Source: Methylocystis sp. ATCC 49242 (lineage in GTDB: Bacteria; Pseudomonadota; Alphaproteobacteria; Rhizobiales; Beijerinckiaceae). Taken from it: 64,000 nucleotides of DNA. The stretch lies in assembly GCF_000188155.2 (NCBI RefSeq), contig NZ_KE124774.1, positions 3,674,934 through 3,738,933 of the forward strand. Reading direction: 5' to 3'. A program made the translations under genes and the position numbers. A model generated the notes under the pieces. That model was not told the DNA's origin, made no database searches, and saw only the letters and a program-made list of their open reading frames with translations. Numbering within the stretch: position 1 is the first letter of the stretch; each line of letters opens with the position of its first letter. Shown in pieces: positions 8,430 to 18,773 of the stretch.

Positions 8430-9539
8430 CTAGCCCAGCGTGTTCTTCAGTTCGGCGACGATGGCGTCGCCCATCTGGCTCGTCGAGATGGAGGACGGCG
8501 CGTCGCCCTTGATGTCGACGGTGCGCAGGCCCTTGGCGAGCACGGCGGCGATGGCCGTATCGATCGCGTCCGCCGCCTTCGCATTATCGAAGGAATATCG
8601 CAGCGCCATGCCGAGCGAGCCGATCATGGCGATGGGGTTCGCAACGCCCTTCCCGGCGATGTCCGGCGCGGAGCCGTGGCAGGGCTCGTACATGGCGTGG
8701 CGCTTGCCATTCGTGTCGGCCGCTCCGAGCGAAGCCGAAGGCAGCATGCCGAGCGAGCCGGTGAGCATGGCGGCTTCGTCGGAGAGCATGTCGCCGAAGA
8801 GATTGTCGGTGACGATCACGTCGAACTGCTTGGGCCAGCGCACGAGCTGCATGCCGAGCGCGTCGGCGAGCATATGCTCGAGCTGCACGTCCGCATATTC
8901 GCGCTTGTGCAGCGCCGTGATCACCTCGCGCCACAGATAGCCTGACTTCATGACGTTCGCCTTCTCGGAGGACGTCACCTTGTTGCGGCGCTTGCGCGCG
9001 AGTTCGAAAGCGACGCGGCCGATGCGCTCGATCTCGTGGGTCGTGTAAACCTGCGTGTCGACGGCGCGCTTCTCGCCGTTCTCCAGCGTGACGATCTCTT
9101 TCGGCTCGCCGAAATAGACGCCGCCCGTGAGCTCGCGCACGATCATGATGTCGAGGCCGTCGACGAGCTCGCGCTTGAGCGAGGAGGCGTCGGCGAGCGC
9201 CGGATAGCAGATCGCGGGACGCAGATTGGCGAAGAGGCCGAGATCCTTGCGCAGGCGCAGCAGGCCGGCTTCCGGGCGCACGTCGTAGGGCACGCCGTCC
9301 CATTTCGGACCGCCGACGGCGGCGAGGAGCACGGCGTCGGCCGCCTTCGCCAGCGCCATGTGGCCCTCGCTGATGGCGACGCCATGGGCGTCATAGGCCG
9401 CGCCGCCGACAAGGCCGCGTTCGATCTCGAAGCTCGCAACCCCCGCCTGACCGAGGAAGGCCAGAACCTTCTCGGCCTCGGCGGCAATTTCCGGACCGAT
9501 GCCGTCGCCGGGCAGGAGCAGGAGCTTGTAGGCGGACAT
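8430..9539 (-). CDS. leuB: 3-isopropylmalate dehydrogenase
   Basis: A 369-residue NAD-dependent oxidative decarboxylase of leucine biosynthesis. It shows the family opening [12 protein letters not shown], the substrate-binding arginines in [16 protein letters not shown], the NAD-site [16 protein letters not shown] and the metal-binding [12 protein letters not shown]. The ATG at 9539 follows GAAGAGGG and gives the usual family length; the upstream in-frame extension is unlike coding sequence. leuB is separate from the ilv genes further on, but all serve branched-chain amino acid synthesis. Confidence 0.97.
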   Translation of the reverse strand: MSAYKLLLLPGDGIGPEIAAEAEKVLAFLGQAGVASFEIERGLVGGAAYDAHGVAISEGHMALAKAADAVLLAAVGGPKWDGVPYDVRPEAGLLRLRKDLGLFANLRPAICYPALADASSLKRELVDGLDIMIVRELTGGVYFGEPKEIVTLENGEKRAVDTQVYTTHEIERIGRVAFELARKRRNKVTSSEKANVMKSGYLWREVITALHKREYADVQLEHMLADALGMQLVRWPKQFDVIVTDNLFGDMLSDEAAMLTGSLGMLPSASLGAADTNGKRHAMYEPCHGSAPDIAGKGVANPIAMIGSLGMALRYSFDNAKAADAIDTAIAAVLAKGLRTVDIKGDAPSSISTSQMGDAIVAELKNTLG

Positions 9540-9780
9540 GAAACCCTCTTCGAAGTTGGAGAAACCCGCGCCGTCAATAGAGCGCCGGATGGCGCGACGC
9601 AACACCGCGCGGCGAGGCGGCGCTGTGCGACAATTCGCGCGCGCGGGCGCCCTTGCCGGCGCGAGTGAAGGCGTGCAGCTTGAAATAGGTCAAGGAACCA
9701 CGGCTTCGGGGTTCGACGCGCCAATGAACGAGCAGCGTCGCCGCGACAGCCGTTTGGGCGGAACCAGGGAGACGCAACAG

Positions 9781-10248
9781 ATGAAAAGCTTGAAGATCGC
9801 GGGGCTGGCGCTCGCCGGCGCGCTGGCCGCAACCGTTCCCGCCAAGGCGTTCTGCCTCATCAACTGCGAGCCCAAGCCGGAGGACGCCCGCAAGGTCTTC
9901 GAAAATCTCGTGAAGACGAAATTCGACAAGGACGCTGTGATCGAGAAGTTCGACATCACGCGCTTCTGGCCGCTCGACGTCGAGGGCGCCGGCCACGCCG
10001 GCTATGAATTCTATTTCACCGCCAGCGTGAAGTTCCCGAAGGGCGCGAATCTCGAATGCAAGCCGGACGACGCCGGCAAGGTGAAGGAAGGCTGCTCCGC
10101 CAGCACCTATTTCTCCACTACGATCCAGAACAAGATGGTGAAGGAAAAGCAGTATATCGAACCGGGCAAGGTCATCGAATTCAAGGACGAGACCCGCTTC
10201 GACCAGGAAGGCAGCAAGTGGAAGGGCCAGGACGGCAACATGTATTGA
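9781..10248 (+). CDS. Secreted/periplasmic protein, unknown function
   Basis: A 155-residue protein with a signal peptide (residues 1-23, ending in KAFC). The cysteine pairs FCLINC and, later, ECKPDD...EGC may form disulfides. The mature part alternates charged strands and is likely a small globular domain. The ATG at 9781 follows GGGAGACGC. It is followed by a strong rho-independent terminator and is probably a single-gene unit. I recognise no family. Confidence 0.75.
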   Translation: MKSLKIAGLALAGALAATVPAKAFCLINCEPKPEDARKVFENLVKTKFDKDAVIEKFDITRFWPLDVEGAGHAGYEFYFTASVKFPKGANLECKPDDAGKVKEGCSASTYFSTTIQNKMVKEKQYIEPGKVIEFKDETRFDQEGSKWKGQDGNMY

Positions 10249-10271
10249 GCCGGGCGAATCGGCCGGAAGAG

Positions 10272-10303
10272 ATCGCGGGCCGCCCGGTCCGCGATTTTTT
10301 TTT
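10272..10303 (+). terminator. Rho-independent terminator
   Basis: ATCGCGGGCCG pairs with CGGTCCGCGAT (one G-T pair) around a two-base loop and is followed directly by nine T residues. It ends transcription after the secreted protein gene. Confidence 0.9.
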
Positions 10304-10419
10304 GCCCTCGTCATGTCCCGGCGGGCTTTGCTCGCGCCCGCCTGTTGGTGTAGAAGCGCGGCGGAATATGGCGTCGAGCGCCGCGTCTTGCGGTCGGCTC
10401 CGCAGGGAGAAGGGTTAAA

Positions 10420-11187
10420 ATGCAGCAGGTCATCATCGCGATCCACCTGATGGTGGTGACGGCGCTCGTCATTCTCGTCCTTTATCAAAAGTCCGAGGGC
10501 GGCGCGCTCGGCATGGGCGGAAGCGGCGTCTTCACCGGCCGCGGCCAGGCCAATGCGCTGACCCGCGCGACCGGCATCCTCGCGACGATCTTCTTCATCA
10601 CGAGCATCGCGCTGACGGTCCTGCCGGCCTGGGAGCGTCGCGCCGCCGGCGGCGACGACTGGACCAAGGCGATCGATCAGGACTCGATCAAGTTCAAGGA
10701 GCTCAAGCCGGAAGACAAGGGCGCCAAGCCCGGCGAAGCCGCGCCCGTTCCGGAAGCCGGCAAGGACAGCATCTTCGAGCAGCTGCAGCGCGCACAGCAG
10801 AAGCGCCAGCAGACTGCGCCCGCCGAGCCGGCCCCGGCGCCCCCCGCCGCTCCGGCTCCGGCCGCGCCTGCCGCCGAAAAGCCGGCCCTGCGTCCGTCGC
10901 AGGAGCCCCCGAAGGCGCCCGAGGCCGCCGCTCCGGCCGAGGCCCCGAAGGTAGAGGCGCCCAAGACCGAAGCTCCGAAGTCTGAAGCGCCGAAGTGGGA
11001 ATCCCCGAAGACCGAAGCGCCCGCAGGCGAGGCCCCGAAATCAGAGGCTCCGGCAGTCGACGCCCCCAAGGCCGAGGCCCCGAAGACCGAGGCGGCCCCC
11101 GTCGCCCCGGCGGCGCCTGCGCCGGAGGTCAAGCCTGCCGAGACGAAGCCGGCCGCGCCGACGATCTGGAAGTCGCCCACGCAGTAA
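10420..11187 (+). CDS. secG: Preprotein translocase subunit SecG, with long Pro/Ala-rich tail
   Basis: SecG assists protein export through SecYEG. Residues 1-75 are the SecG core: a first membrane helix (3-20), the loop KSEGGALGMGGSG and a second helix (47-66). The rest (about residues 80-255) is a low-complexity Pro/Ala/Lys/Glu tail with many imperfect PKxEAPK repeats, far beyond the usual length of about 75-130. Such tails are common on alphaproteobacterial SecG and probably are disordered cytoplasmic extensions. pyrG follows after about 110 bases, the usual secG-pyrG order. Confidence 0.93.
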   Translation: MQQVIIAIHLMVVTALVILVLYQKSEGGALGMGGSGVFTGRGQANALTRATGILATIFFITSIALTVLPAWERRAAGGDDWTKAIDQDSIKFKELKPEDKGAKPGEAAPVPEAGKDSIFEQLQRAQQKRQQTAPAEPAPAPPAAPAPAAPAAEKPALRPSQEPPKAPEAAAPAEAPKVEAPKTEAPKSEAPKWESPKTEAPAGEAPKSEAPAVDAPKAEAPKTEAAPVAPAAPAPEVKPAETKPAAPTIWKSPTQ

Positions 11188-11284
11188 GCGCGGGCTTCTC
11201 AGCTCCCTCGAAAAAGAAATCGGCTGGGGAAGAACCCTTCCCCGGCCCAATTATGTGCTACCCAAATCCAGCGAAAGGCGTTAG

Positions 11285-12925
<1,641 letters not shown>

Positions 12926-12977
12926 TCACCGTATCTCTGTGATGCGCAATGGTATTTAACTGTCTTAGGGTTCTAAA

Positions 12978-14009
12978 ATGTCAAAAAGGTTGGTGATTTT
13001 TAATCACAAGGGCGGTGTCAGCAAGACTACAACTGCCTATAACATAGGCTGGATGCTGTCTAAGAAAGGAAGCCGAGTGCTTCTTGTTGACGCTGACCCT
13101 CAATGTAATTTGACAAGTTTGATTTTGTCTGATGAATTCGAAAAATATTATTTGGAGGATGAGACTAAAAAACAAAATATCAAGGACGGAGTCGCTGCAG
13201 CCTTTGAGGGCAAGCCCACCCCAATCGCTGCTGTGACATGCTCAAGCCCATCGAGAGCACCTACATTATATTTACTGGCTGGGCATGCCAATCTGTCTGA
13301 ATATGACGCTGCGCTTACCCTGGCGCAGACCTCTAATAATGCTATCGCTACGTTGCAGAATTTGCCGGGCGCATTCGCTGAATTGCTGCGCCTTACAGAA
13401 GCGCATTATAACATCGATTATACTATAATTGATTTAAATCCGAGCCTGAGCGCTATTAATCAAAATTTATTCCTAATATCGAATGCTTTCCTGATCCCGA
13501 CAAATCCTGATCCTTTCTCGATAATGGCGCTCGGGACTCTTAAGAACGTTATACCTCGTTGGATGCGGTGGAAGCGTGACGCTATCTCTTTGTTCGCAGA
13601 TGCCGCGTATCCGTTGTCCGGGGAAACACCTAAATTCATAGGAACGTTAATTCAACGATTCAATATTCGTAACGGTAAGGCTGCCCGCCCGTATCGCGAT
13701 AACATACTTGAAATTAAGGCTCAGGTCGCAGAGCAGTTTGTCCCGGCAATTATGCGCGAAGGGATGACCCTTGCGGATGCAGAATATGGTCAGTTGAAAT
13801 CGGCAGAGTATTGTCTTGGGGAGATCCCTGATTTCCAGGGGCTACTCCCGAAGTCCCACAATGTTGGCGTTCCTGTCTTTGAGCTTTCCGACGATGAAAT
13901 AAATGAAACTGGAAAAGTTCTATCTGAATTCATTATCAAGAGAAATAAGTTCTACGAACAATTTGAGGAAATTTGTGCTAATATAACTAAATATATGAGC
14001 CATGCATAG
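12978..14009 (+). CDS. ParA/MinD-like P-loop ATPase
   Basis: A 343-residue protein. The deviant Walker A box KGGVSKTT (residues 11-18) has the signature first lysine but Ser in place of the usual Gly; DADPQCNLT (39-47) is the switch region and YTIIDLNPSL the Walker B strand. After the ATPase core it has extra segments (about 190-300) that orphan members of the family often carry. No ParB or parS is nearby, so a plasmid-partition role is unlikely. The stop overlaps the start of the HEPN gene by eight bases, pointing to a two-component system. Confidence 0.85.
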   Translation: MSKRLVIFNHKGGVSKTTTAYNIGWMLSKKGSRVLLVDADPQCNLTSLILSDEFEKYYLEDETKKQNIKDGVAAAFEGKPTPIAAVTCSSPSRAPTLYLLAGHANLSEYDAALTLAQTSNNAIATLQNLPGAFAELLRLTEAHYNIDYTIIDLNPSLSAINQNLFLISNAFLIPTNPDPFSIMALGTLKNVIPRWMRWKRDAISLFADAAYPLSGETPKFIGTLIQRFNIRNGKAARPYRDNILEIKAQVAEQFVPAIMREGMTLADAEYGQLKSAEYCLGEIPDFQGLLPKSHNVGVPVFELSDDEINETGKVLSEFIIKRNKFYEQFEEICANITKYMSHA

Positions 14010-14610
14010 CGCGGTTAAGGTTTTTGAAAATAGCATCACGGACGCTCGTGGGTTGTCAGGCCTGCATGCTTTTCTTTCGGAAAACGTAAAAGCACCGATT
14101 TCTTTTGATGACCTGCTTAGGTTTCAGATTGTCTATACCGTTAGTGCATTCGACAAGCTGATGCACGATTTAATACGAATTGGAATGCTTGAGGCCTATC
14201 TCGGGAAACGACCAATCACAGCTCGATTTCACTCGGAAACTATCACAATAAAATTTCACTCTTCGTTGGTCGGTGCAACGACGCCACCGAAGGAGGTTCT
14301 ATTTGAGCAGGAGATTGCTAGAAAGTTGAGTTATTTGTCGTTTCAAGATCCGGACAAAATAGGGGAGGGTCTTTCTCTAATTTGGGATGAAAAGCACAAA
14401 TGGACGAAGATCGCTAATGCTATGGGCCATGACCCAGACGCGGTTCGTACTAAGCTTAAATTAATCGTGAGTCGACGAAATGCAATTGTGCACGAGTCGG
14501 ATATGCAGCCAATTACGAACGTAAAGACGTCAATTTCTGAAGCAGAAACGGCAGATATAACGGGGTTTGTTGAGCTGGTAGGCAAAACTATAGGTAATTT
14601 AGTGAAATAA
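14002..14610 (+). CDS. HEPN-domain protein, candidate RNase toxin
   Basis: A 202-residue helical protein. The motif RNAIVH (R159-N160-x3-H164) fits the R-x4-H catalytic signature of HEPN ribonucleases, with the polar residue after Arg that active members usually have. The helix TVSAFDKLMHDLIR (46-59) is like the first long helix of the RiboL-PSP/MAE-type HEPN families. Its start lies inside the last codons of the ParA-like gene (ATGCATAG overlap), so the proteins are probably made in fixed ratio. Many HEPN proteins are toxins or phage-defence effectors; that role is inferred here. Confidence 0.7.
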   Translation: MHSAVKVFENSITDARGLSGLHAFLSENVKAPISFDDLLRFQIVYTVSAFDKLMHDLIRIGMLEAYLGKRPITARFHSETITIKFHSSLVGATTPPKEVLFEQEIARKLSYLSFQDPDKIGEGLSLIWDEKHKWTKIANAMGHDPDAVRTKLKLIVSRRNAIVHESDMQPITNVKTSISEAETADITGFVELVGKTIGNLVK

Positions 14611-14612
14611 CG

Positions 14613-14915
14613 CCTATGGCGTGCTCCTGCCACTCCACTCCGCCGCCAGCACCTGCGGCGGAGGAAACGCAATTTCCATCAGCGTGCCTTCTTTCTTGTG
14701 GCTCTTGATCGAGGAACTCGCAGGCGGGCTTCGATCAGCGCCTCTGTGAGCGGCAGGCGGAGGCCCGCCACGCGTGTTGCGTGAGGCGTCGTATTTCTTT
14801 GGCGGAATAGCTTTCCTCTGGGCAAAACTCCCACGCCCCGTGAATGCCCGGCAGACAACATTGCAAAAGTCAGGATTCCAGATTATACTAAAATATAATC
14901 TATAAGGAAGTCGCC
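14613..14915. other. Intergenic region, possibly a degenerate remnant
   Basis: GC-rich composition returns here. A minus-strand frame is open over most of it, but its content is arginine/proline-rich and not protein-like. A segment near 14630-14800 reads like decayed coding or a dispersed element. The final 35 bases hold the promoter/operator of the antitoxin gene. Confidence 0.35.
14881..14910 (+). promoter_or_regulatory. Antitoxin promoter/operator palindrome and SD
   Basis: GATTATA (14881-14887) and TATAATC (14894-14900) form a perfect inverted repeat containing a TATAAT -10-like box. AAGGAAG at 14904-14910 is the ribosome-binding site. MazE-type antitoxins commonly repress their own promoter at such palindromes, so this is a likely autoregulatory operator. 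Confidence 0.55.
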
Positions 14916-15173
14916 ATGCACACAACCTCTCTCCACAAAGTCGGCGGCTCCGTCATGCTCGCCGTCCCGCCCGCAATCCTCGACCTTCTCGATCTAAAGG
15001 CCGGCGCGACGGTCGGCGTCTCCGTCGAGGACGGCAAGCTCGTTATCGCCCCCACGACGAAGCCCCGCTACAAGCTCGAGGAACTTCTCGCACAATGCGA
15101 CGCCGCGGCGGAGCCGTCCGAAGAAGACCGCGTCTGGCTCGACGACAAGCCGCAGGGCGGCGAGCTGATCTGA
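14916..15173 (+). CDS. AbrB/MazE-family antitoxin
   Basis: An 85-residue protein with an N-terminal SpoVT-AbrB swapped-hairpin domain (LHKVGGSVMLAVPPAILDLL, then VGVSVEDGKLVIAP). This is followed by an acidic C-terminal tail that in this family wraps and blocks the toxin. It sits directly before a PemK/MazF-type toxin gene; its TGA and the toxin ATG are adjacent (15171-15176). The pair is a type II toxin-antitoxin module. Confidence 0.88.
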   Translation: MHTTSLHKVGGSVMLAVPPAILDLLDLKAGATVGVSVEDGKLVIAPTTKPRYKLEELLAQCDAAAEPSEEDRVWLDDKPQGGELI

Positions 15174-15506
15174 ATGGACCGCGGCGACATCTATCTCGTC
15201 TCGCTCGATCCGACCTCGGGCCATGAGCAGAAGGGCGCGCGGCCCGTGCTAATCGTTTCCGCGAGCGCTTTCAACCGGCTGACGAAAACCCCGATCGTTT
15301 TACCGATCGCGGGCGGCGGCGCTTTCGCCCGGACGGCCGGCTTTGCTGTTTCGCTCACGGGCGTCGGCACGCAAACCACCGGCGTCATCCGATGCGATCA
15401 GCCCCGCGCACTGGACCTTTCCGCGCGGCGCGCCAAAAAACTGGAAAGCGCCCCCGACGACATCGTCGCCGAGGCGTTAGCGAAGCTCGCCGCAATCCTC
15501 GAATAG
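15174..15506 (+). CDS. PemK/MazF-family mRNA endoribonuclease toxin
   Basis: A 110-residue toxin. It has the family opening DRGDIYLVSLDPTSGHEQKG with the catalytic-loop arginine in KGARPVLIVS, then the strand motif TPIVLPI and the second conserved segment TTGVIRCDQPRALDL. These enzymes cut mRNA at short sequences and stop growth until neutralised by the AbrB-type partner. The length is typical. It most resembles the ChpB/PemK branch. Confidence 0.9.
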   Translation: MDRGDIYLVSLDPTSGHEQKGARPVLIVSASAFNRLTKTPIVLPIAGGGAFARTAGFAVSLTGVGTQTTGVIRCDQPRALDLSARRAKKLESAPDDIVAEALAKLAAILE

Positions 15507-15513
15507 GGGCGCC

Positions 15514-15951
15514 ATGAGCGAAACGGCTTACCGCATCGTCCCCAACTCGCTCGGCCCCCGCCGCGATTTCCGCATCACCGTCGGGCTGCGGGAGGGCTGG
15601 GACCCGGAGGGGCGGGTCTATGACGTTTCGGAAGCGGTGCGCACCGCTCGCGCCTGGATGCGCAGGCGGGTGGAGCAGGGGCTTCCGGCGCTCTCGGGCA
15701 TGTTTACGCGCGGCGAGGTGACCTACGCCTGGCCGAAAGAGGACGGGACGGCGGGCTCCGACCGCGAGCCGGTGGCGATCTTCGACGGCGAAGCCGTGCA
15801 CGCCTATCTCGGCCATCTGCCGGACGCCGACATAGAGGCGATGCTGAACGAACTCGCGTCCGAACTCGGGCAGGCGCTGGGGCAGGAGCGCCTTTACGTC
15901 TCCTTTTGCGGGAGGAACTGGATCCTTGACGCCGGCGCCGACGGCGCGTGA
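15514..15951 (+). CDS. Hypothetical protein downstream of the TA pair
   Basis: A 145-residue soluble protein starting seven bases after the toxin stop, so it is probably co-transcribed. It has no signal peptide or membrane segment. It contains the stretch RDFRITVGLREGWDP near residue 18, an acidic middle, and a C-terminal helix followed by RLYVSFCGRNWIL. I recognise no family. Codon use matches the host background rather than the A+T-rich insert. A link to the toxin is positional only. Confidence 0.6.
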   Translation: MSETAYRIVPNSLGPRRDFRITVGLREGWDPEGRVYDVSEAVRTARAWMRRRVEQGLPALSGMFTRGEVTYAWPKEDGTAGSDREPVAIFDGEAVHAYLGHLPDADIEAMLNELASELGQALGQERLYVSFCGRNWILDAGADGA

Positions 15952-16072
15952 CCCGCGCCCTGTCCGCGCGCGGGAGCCGTCGCCCTCCCTTCGCTGGAGA
16001 AGCGTAATCGCCGCTTGATTCTCCGCCGCGCGTCCCTTAACGTCGACGCATCCGAAAAAAGCGGGACGCAGA

Positions 16073-16123
16073 ATGCGCGGTCTTCTCGTAGTACGCAGAG
16101 CGCCGGAGACGGAGCGGGGCTAG
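16073..16123 (+). CDS. ilv operon leader peptide
   Basis: A 16-codon ORF reading [16 protein letters not shown], with consecutive Leu-Leu-Val-Val codons followed by Arg codons. It lies about 90 bases before ilvB and is followed by an intrinsic terminator. This matches the branched-chain amino acid attenuation leaders known for ilv operons: ribosome stalling at Leu/Val codons would decide whether the terminator forms. It is too short for ordinary gene calling, so the evidence is codon content and position. Confidence 0.75.
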   Translation: MRGLLVVRRAPETERG

Positions 16124-16152
16124 CGCCCGCTGTCCGCCGATGGCGCTTGACC

Positions 16153-16182
16153 CAAGGCCCCGTGTGGGCCTTTTTTGTTGCC
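16153..16182 (+). terminator. ilvB attenuator terminator
   Basis: AAGGCCC and GGGCCTT form a stem around CGTGT, followed by a T-run (CCTTTTTTGTTG). It lies between the leader peptide and the ilvB start. Together with the Leu/Val-rich leader it forms a classical attenuator. Confidence 0.75.
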
Positions 16183-16212
16183 CGCCGCACGAAGAGCAAA
16201 CGGAACGGAAAA

Positions 16213-17985
16213 ATGTCGAAGGAAATGACCGGCGCCGAGATGGTGGTCGAGGCCCTGAAGGATCAGGGCGTGGAAATTATTTTCGGCTATCCCGGCGGCG
16301 CCGTCCTTCCGATCTATGATGTCCTTTTCCATCAGGAGAAGGTGCAGCACATTCTCGTGCGCCACGAGCAGGGCGCCGCCCATGCGGCCGAAGGCTATGC
16401 GCGCTCGTCGGGCAAGGTGGGCGTGCTGCTGGTGACCTCCGGCCCCGGCGCCACCAACACCGTCACCGGCCTCACCGACGCGCTGATGGATTCGATCCCG
16501 CTCGTCTGCATCACCGGGCAGGTGCCCACGCATCTCATCGGCTCCGACGCCTTCCAGGAATGCGACACGGTCGGCATCACCCGCCACTGCACCAAGCACA
16601 ATTATCTGGTGAAGAGCATCAGTGACCTGCCGCGCGTGCTGCACGAGGCGTTCTATGTGGCCTCGTCCGGCCGCCCCGGCCCGGTCGTGATCGACATTCC
16701 GAAGGACGTGCAGTTCGCGCGCGGGGTCTATGCGCCCCCGCGCGGCGCGGCGCACAAGACCTATCAGCCGCGGCTCGACGCCGACATGGAGTCGATCCGC
16801 GCGGCCGTGCGGATGATGGCGGCGGCAAAACGCCCGATCTTCTATACGGGCGGCGGCGTCATCAATTCCGGCCCGGCGGCCTCGACGCTGCTGCGCGAAC
16901 TGGTGAGCCTGACGGGCTTCCCTATCACCTCGACGCTGATGGGGCTCGGCGCCTATCCGGCCTCGGGCGCCAACTGGCTCGGCATGCTCGGCATGCACGG
17001 CACCTACGAGGCCAATAATGCGATGCACGACTGCGACCTGATGATCGCGGTCGGCGCGCGTTTCGACGACCGCATCACGGGGCGCCTCGACGCCTTCTCG
17101 CCGGGCTCGAAGAAGATCCATATCGACATCGATCGTTCCTCGATCAACAAGAACGTCAAGGTCGATCTCGCCATCGTCGGCGATTGCGGCCATGTGCTGG
17201 AGGCGCTGGTGCGCACCTGGCGCGCGGAGGCGATGCACGCAGACAAGCAGCCGCTGGATCACTGGTGGGCGCAGATTGACGAATGGCGCGCGAAGAAGTC
17301 GCTCGCCTTCCGAAACTCCGACACCACGATCAAGCCGCAATACGCCGTGCAGCGCCTTTATGCGCTGACGAAGGATCGCGACCCCTATGTCACGACCGAA
17401 GTCGGCCAGCACCAGATGTGGGCCGCGCAGCATTATCATTTCGACGAGCCCAACCGCTGGATGACCTCCGGCGGCCTCGGCACCATGGGCTATGGCCTGC
17501 CGGCGGCGATCGGCGCGCAGCTCGCGCATCCCAACTCGCTCGTCATCGACATTGCGGGCGAGGCGTCGATCCTGATGTGCATTCAGGAGCTTTCGACCGC
17601 GATCCAGTTCCGCCTGCCGGTCAAGGTCTTCATCCTCAACAACGAATACATGGGCATGGTGCGCCAGTGGCAGGAGCTGCTGCATGGCGGACGCTATTCC
17701 CACAGCTATTCCGAGGCGCTGCCCGATTTCGTGAAGCTTGCGGAAGCTTTCGGGGCGAAGGGAATCCGCTGCTCCGATCCGAAGGATCTCGACGCGGCGA
17801 TCCAGGAGATGATCGATTACGACGGGCCGGTGCTCTTCGATTGCGTCGTCGACAAGGTCGAGAACTGCTTCCCGATGATCCCCTCGGGCAAGGCGCATAA
17901 CGACATGCTGCTTGCCGACCTTTCGGACGACGCGGGCGTCGACATCGGCGCCATCATCGACGAGAAGGGCAAGATGCTCGTTTAA
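16213..17985 (+). CDS. ilvB: Acetolactate synthase large subunit
   Basis: A 590-residue thiamine-diphosphate enzyme making acetolactate and acetohydroxybutyrate, the first common step to valine, leucine and isoleucine. The N-terminal TPP domain has the catalytic glutamate in [14 protein letters not shown]; the central FAD/carboxylase-like domain has [12 protein letters not shown]; the C-terminal domain has [14 protein letters not shown] and metal-binding [13 protein letters not shown]. The ATG at 16213 gives the normal family length, since the upstream in-frame sequence is the leader/attenuator. The small subunit gene follows. Confidence 0.96.
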   Translation: MSKEMTGAEMVVEALKDQGVEIIFGYPGGAVLPIYDVLFHQEKVQHILVRHEQGAAHAAEGYARSSGKVGVLLVTSGPGATNTVTGLTDALMDSIPLVCITGQVPTHLIGSDAFQECDTVGITRHCTKHNYLVKSISDLPRVLHEAFYVASSGRPGPVVIDIPKDVQFARGVYAPPRGAAHKTYQPRLDADMESIRAAVRMMAAAKRPIFYTGGGVINSGPAASTLLRELVSLTGFPITSTLMGLGAYPASGANWLGMLGMHGTYEANNAMHDCDLMIAVGARFDDRITGRLDAFSPGSKKIHIDIDRSSINKNVKVDLAIVGDCGHVLEALVRTWRAEAMHADKQPLDHWWAQIDEWRAKKSLAFRNSDTTIKPQYAVQRLYALTKDRDPYVTTEVGQHQMWAAQHYHFDEPNRWMTSGGLGTMGYGLPAAIGAQLAHPNSLVIDIAGEASILMCIQELSTAIQFRLPVKVFILNNEYMGMVRQWQELLHGGRYSHSYSEALPDFVKLAEAFGAKGIRCSDPKDLDAAIQEMIDYDGPVLFDCVVDKVENCFPMIPSGKAHNDMLLADLSDDAGVDIGAIIDEKGKMLV

Positions 17986-18054
17986 GGCTTGAAGCGAAGC
18001 GGCAGGCGCTGCAGCTTCGCTTCCGCCCGTCGTCGACCTGCTTCAAGGATTGAA

Positions 18055-18606
18055 ATGAACGCTCCAGCCTCCCCGCCTTCTCCCTATTCGGCGGCCACGC
18101 CGAACGCGAAGATCGAGTCGCATACGCTTTCGGTTCTCGTCGACAATGAGCCGGGCGTCCTCGCGCGCGTCGTCGGCCTGTTCTCGGGCCGCGGCTACAA
18201 TATCGAGAGCCTCACCGTCGCCGAGGTGGCGCATGCGGAGCACCATTCGCGCATCACCATAGTGACGTCCGGCGCGCCGGAGACGATCGACCAGATCCAC
18301 CATCAGCTCGAGCGTCTCGTGCCGGTGAAACAGGTGACGGACCTCACTGCGTCCAAGCGCTCGCTCGAGCGCGAGCTCGCCATGGTGAAGGTGCGCGGCC
18401 GCGGGGACAATCGTAACGACGCGCTTCAGCTTGCCGAAGCCTTCCGCGCGCGCGTCGTCGACGCAACGACGGAGAGCTTCATCTTCGAGCTGACCGGCAA
18501 ACCCGAGAAGATCGACGAATTCGTCGATCTGATGCGCCCCATCGGCCTCGTCGAGGTCTCGCGGACGGGCGTCGCCGCGATTTCGCGCGGACCGGACCCG
18601 ATCTGA
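18055..18606 (+). CDS. ilvN: Acetolactate synthase small (regulatory) subunit
   Basis: A 183-residue subunit that activates the large subunit and makes it sensitive to valine. An N-terminal ACT domain starts after a short Pro/Ser/Ala-rich lead: HTLSVLVDNEPGVLARVVGLFSGRGYNIESLTV is the standard ligand-binding ACT motif. The C-terminal ALS_ss_C domain includes the region after LEREL. The ATG at 18055 follows CAAGGATTG. It lies 69 bases after ilvB in the same operon and under the same attenuator. The symbol could equally be ilvH. Confidence 0.95.
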   Translation: MNAPASPPSPYSAATPNAKIESHTLSVLVDNEPGVLARVVGLFSGRGYNIESLTVAEVAHAEHHSRITIVTSGAPETIDQIHHQLERLVPVKQVTDLTASKRSLERELAMVKVRGRGDNRNDALQLAEAFRARVVDATTESFIFELTGKPEKIDEFVDLMRPIGLVEVSRTGVAAISRGPDPI

Positions 18607-18773
18607 CTGTAAACAATAGCCGTTTTAGTTGCTCAAATGACACAGGCGCACGCAAAAAGGGCGTAGGCTGCGCTCGCCCCGCTCGTGTGCGTTGACGCTT
18701 TCTTTGCCGTCGTCCTTCTTTGATGGAAGGCGGCCGGTCGAAGCCGAAGCGGCCCGGCCAAGGAGCGTCCCGG

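Larger units (their letters stand above)
12926..14612. mobile_element. A+T-rich two-gene insert downstream of pyrG
   Basis: Base composition drops visibly right after the pyrG stop and recovers near 14613. Codon choice in the two genes (many AAT, ATA, TTA, AAA) is unlike all neighbours. The segment holds only a ParA-like ATPase gene and an overlapping HEPN-protein gene. No integrase, inverted repeats or target duplication are visible, so the mechanism of entry is unknown. Horizontal origin is inferred from composition. Confidence 0.65.

Noticed and set aside
12978-14009. Plasmid partition system
   Set aside because: There is no ParB-like gene or parS-like repeats near the ParA-like ATPase, and the partner is a HEPN protein.
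14614-14925. Minus-strand ORF of 103 codons between the HEPN gene and the antitoxin
   Set aside because: Arg/Pro-rich, no ribosome-binding site, and it overlaps the antitoxin promoter and start.
16120-17898. Minus-strand ORF of 592 codons over ilvB
   Set aside because: It lies entirely opposite a clear acetolactate synthase gene and shows no family motif.
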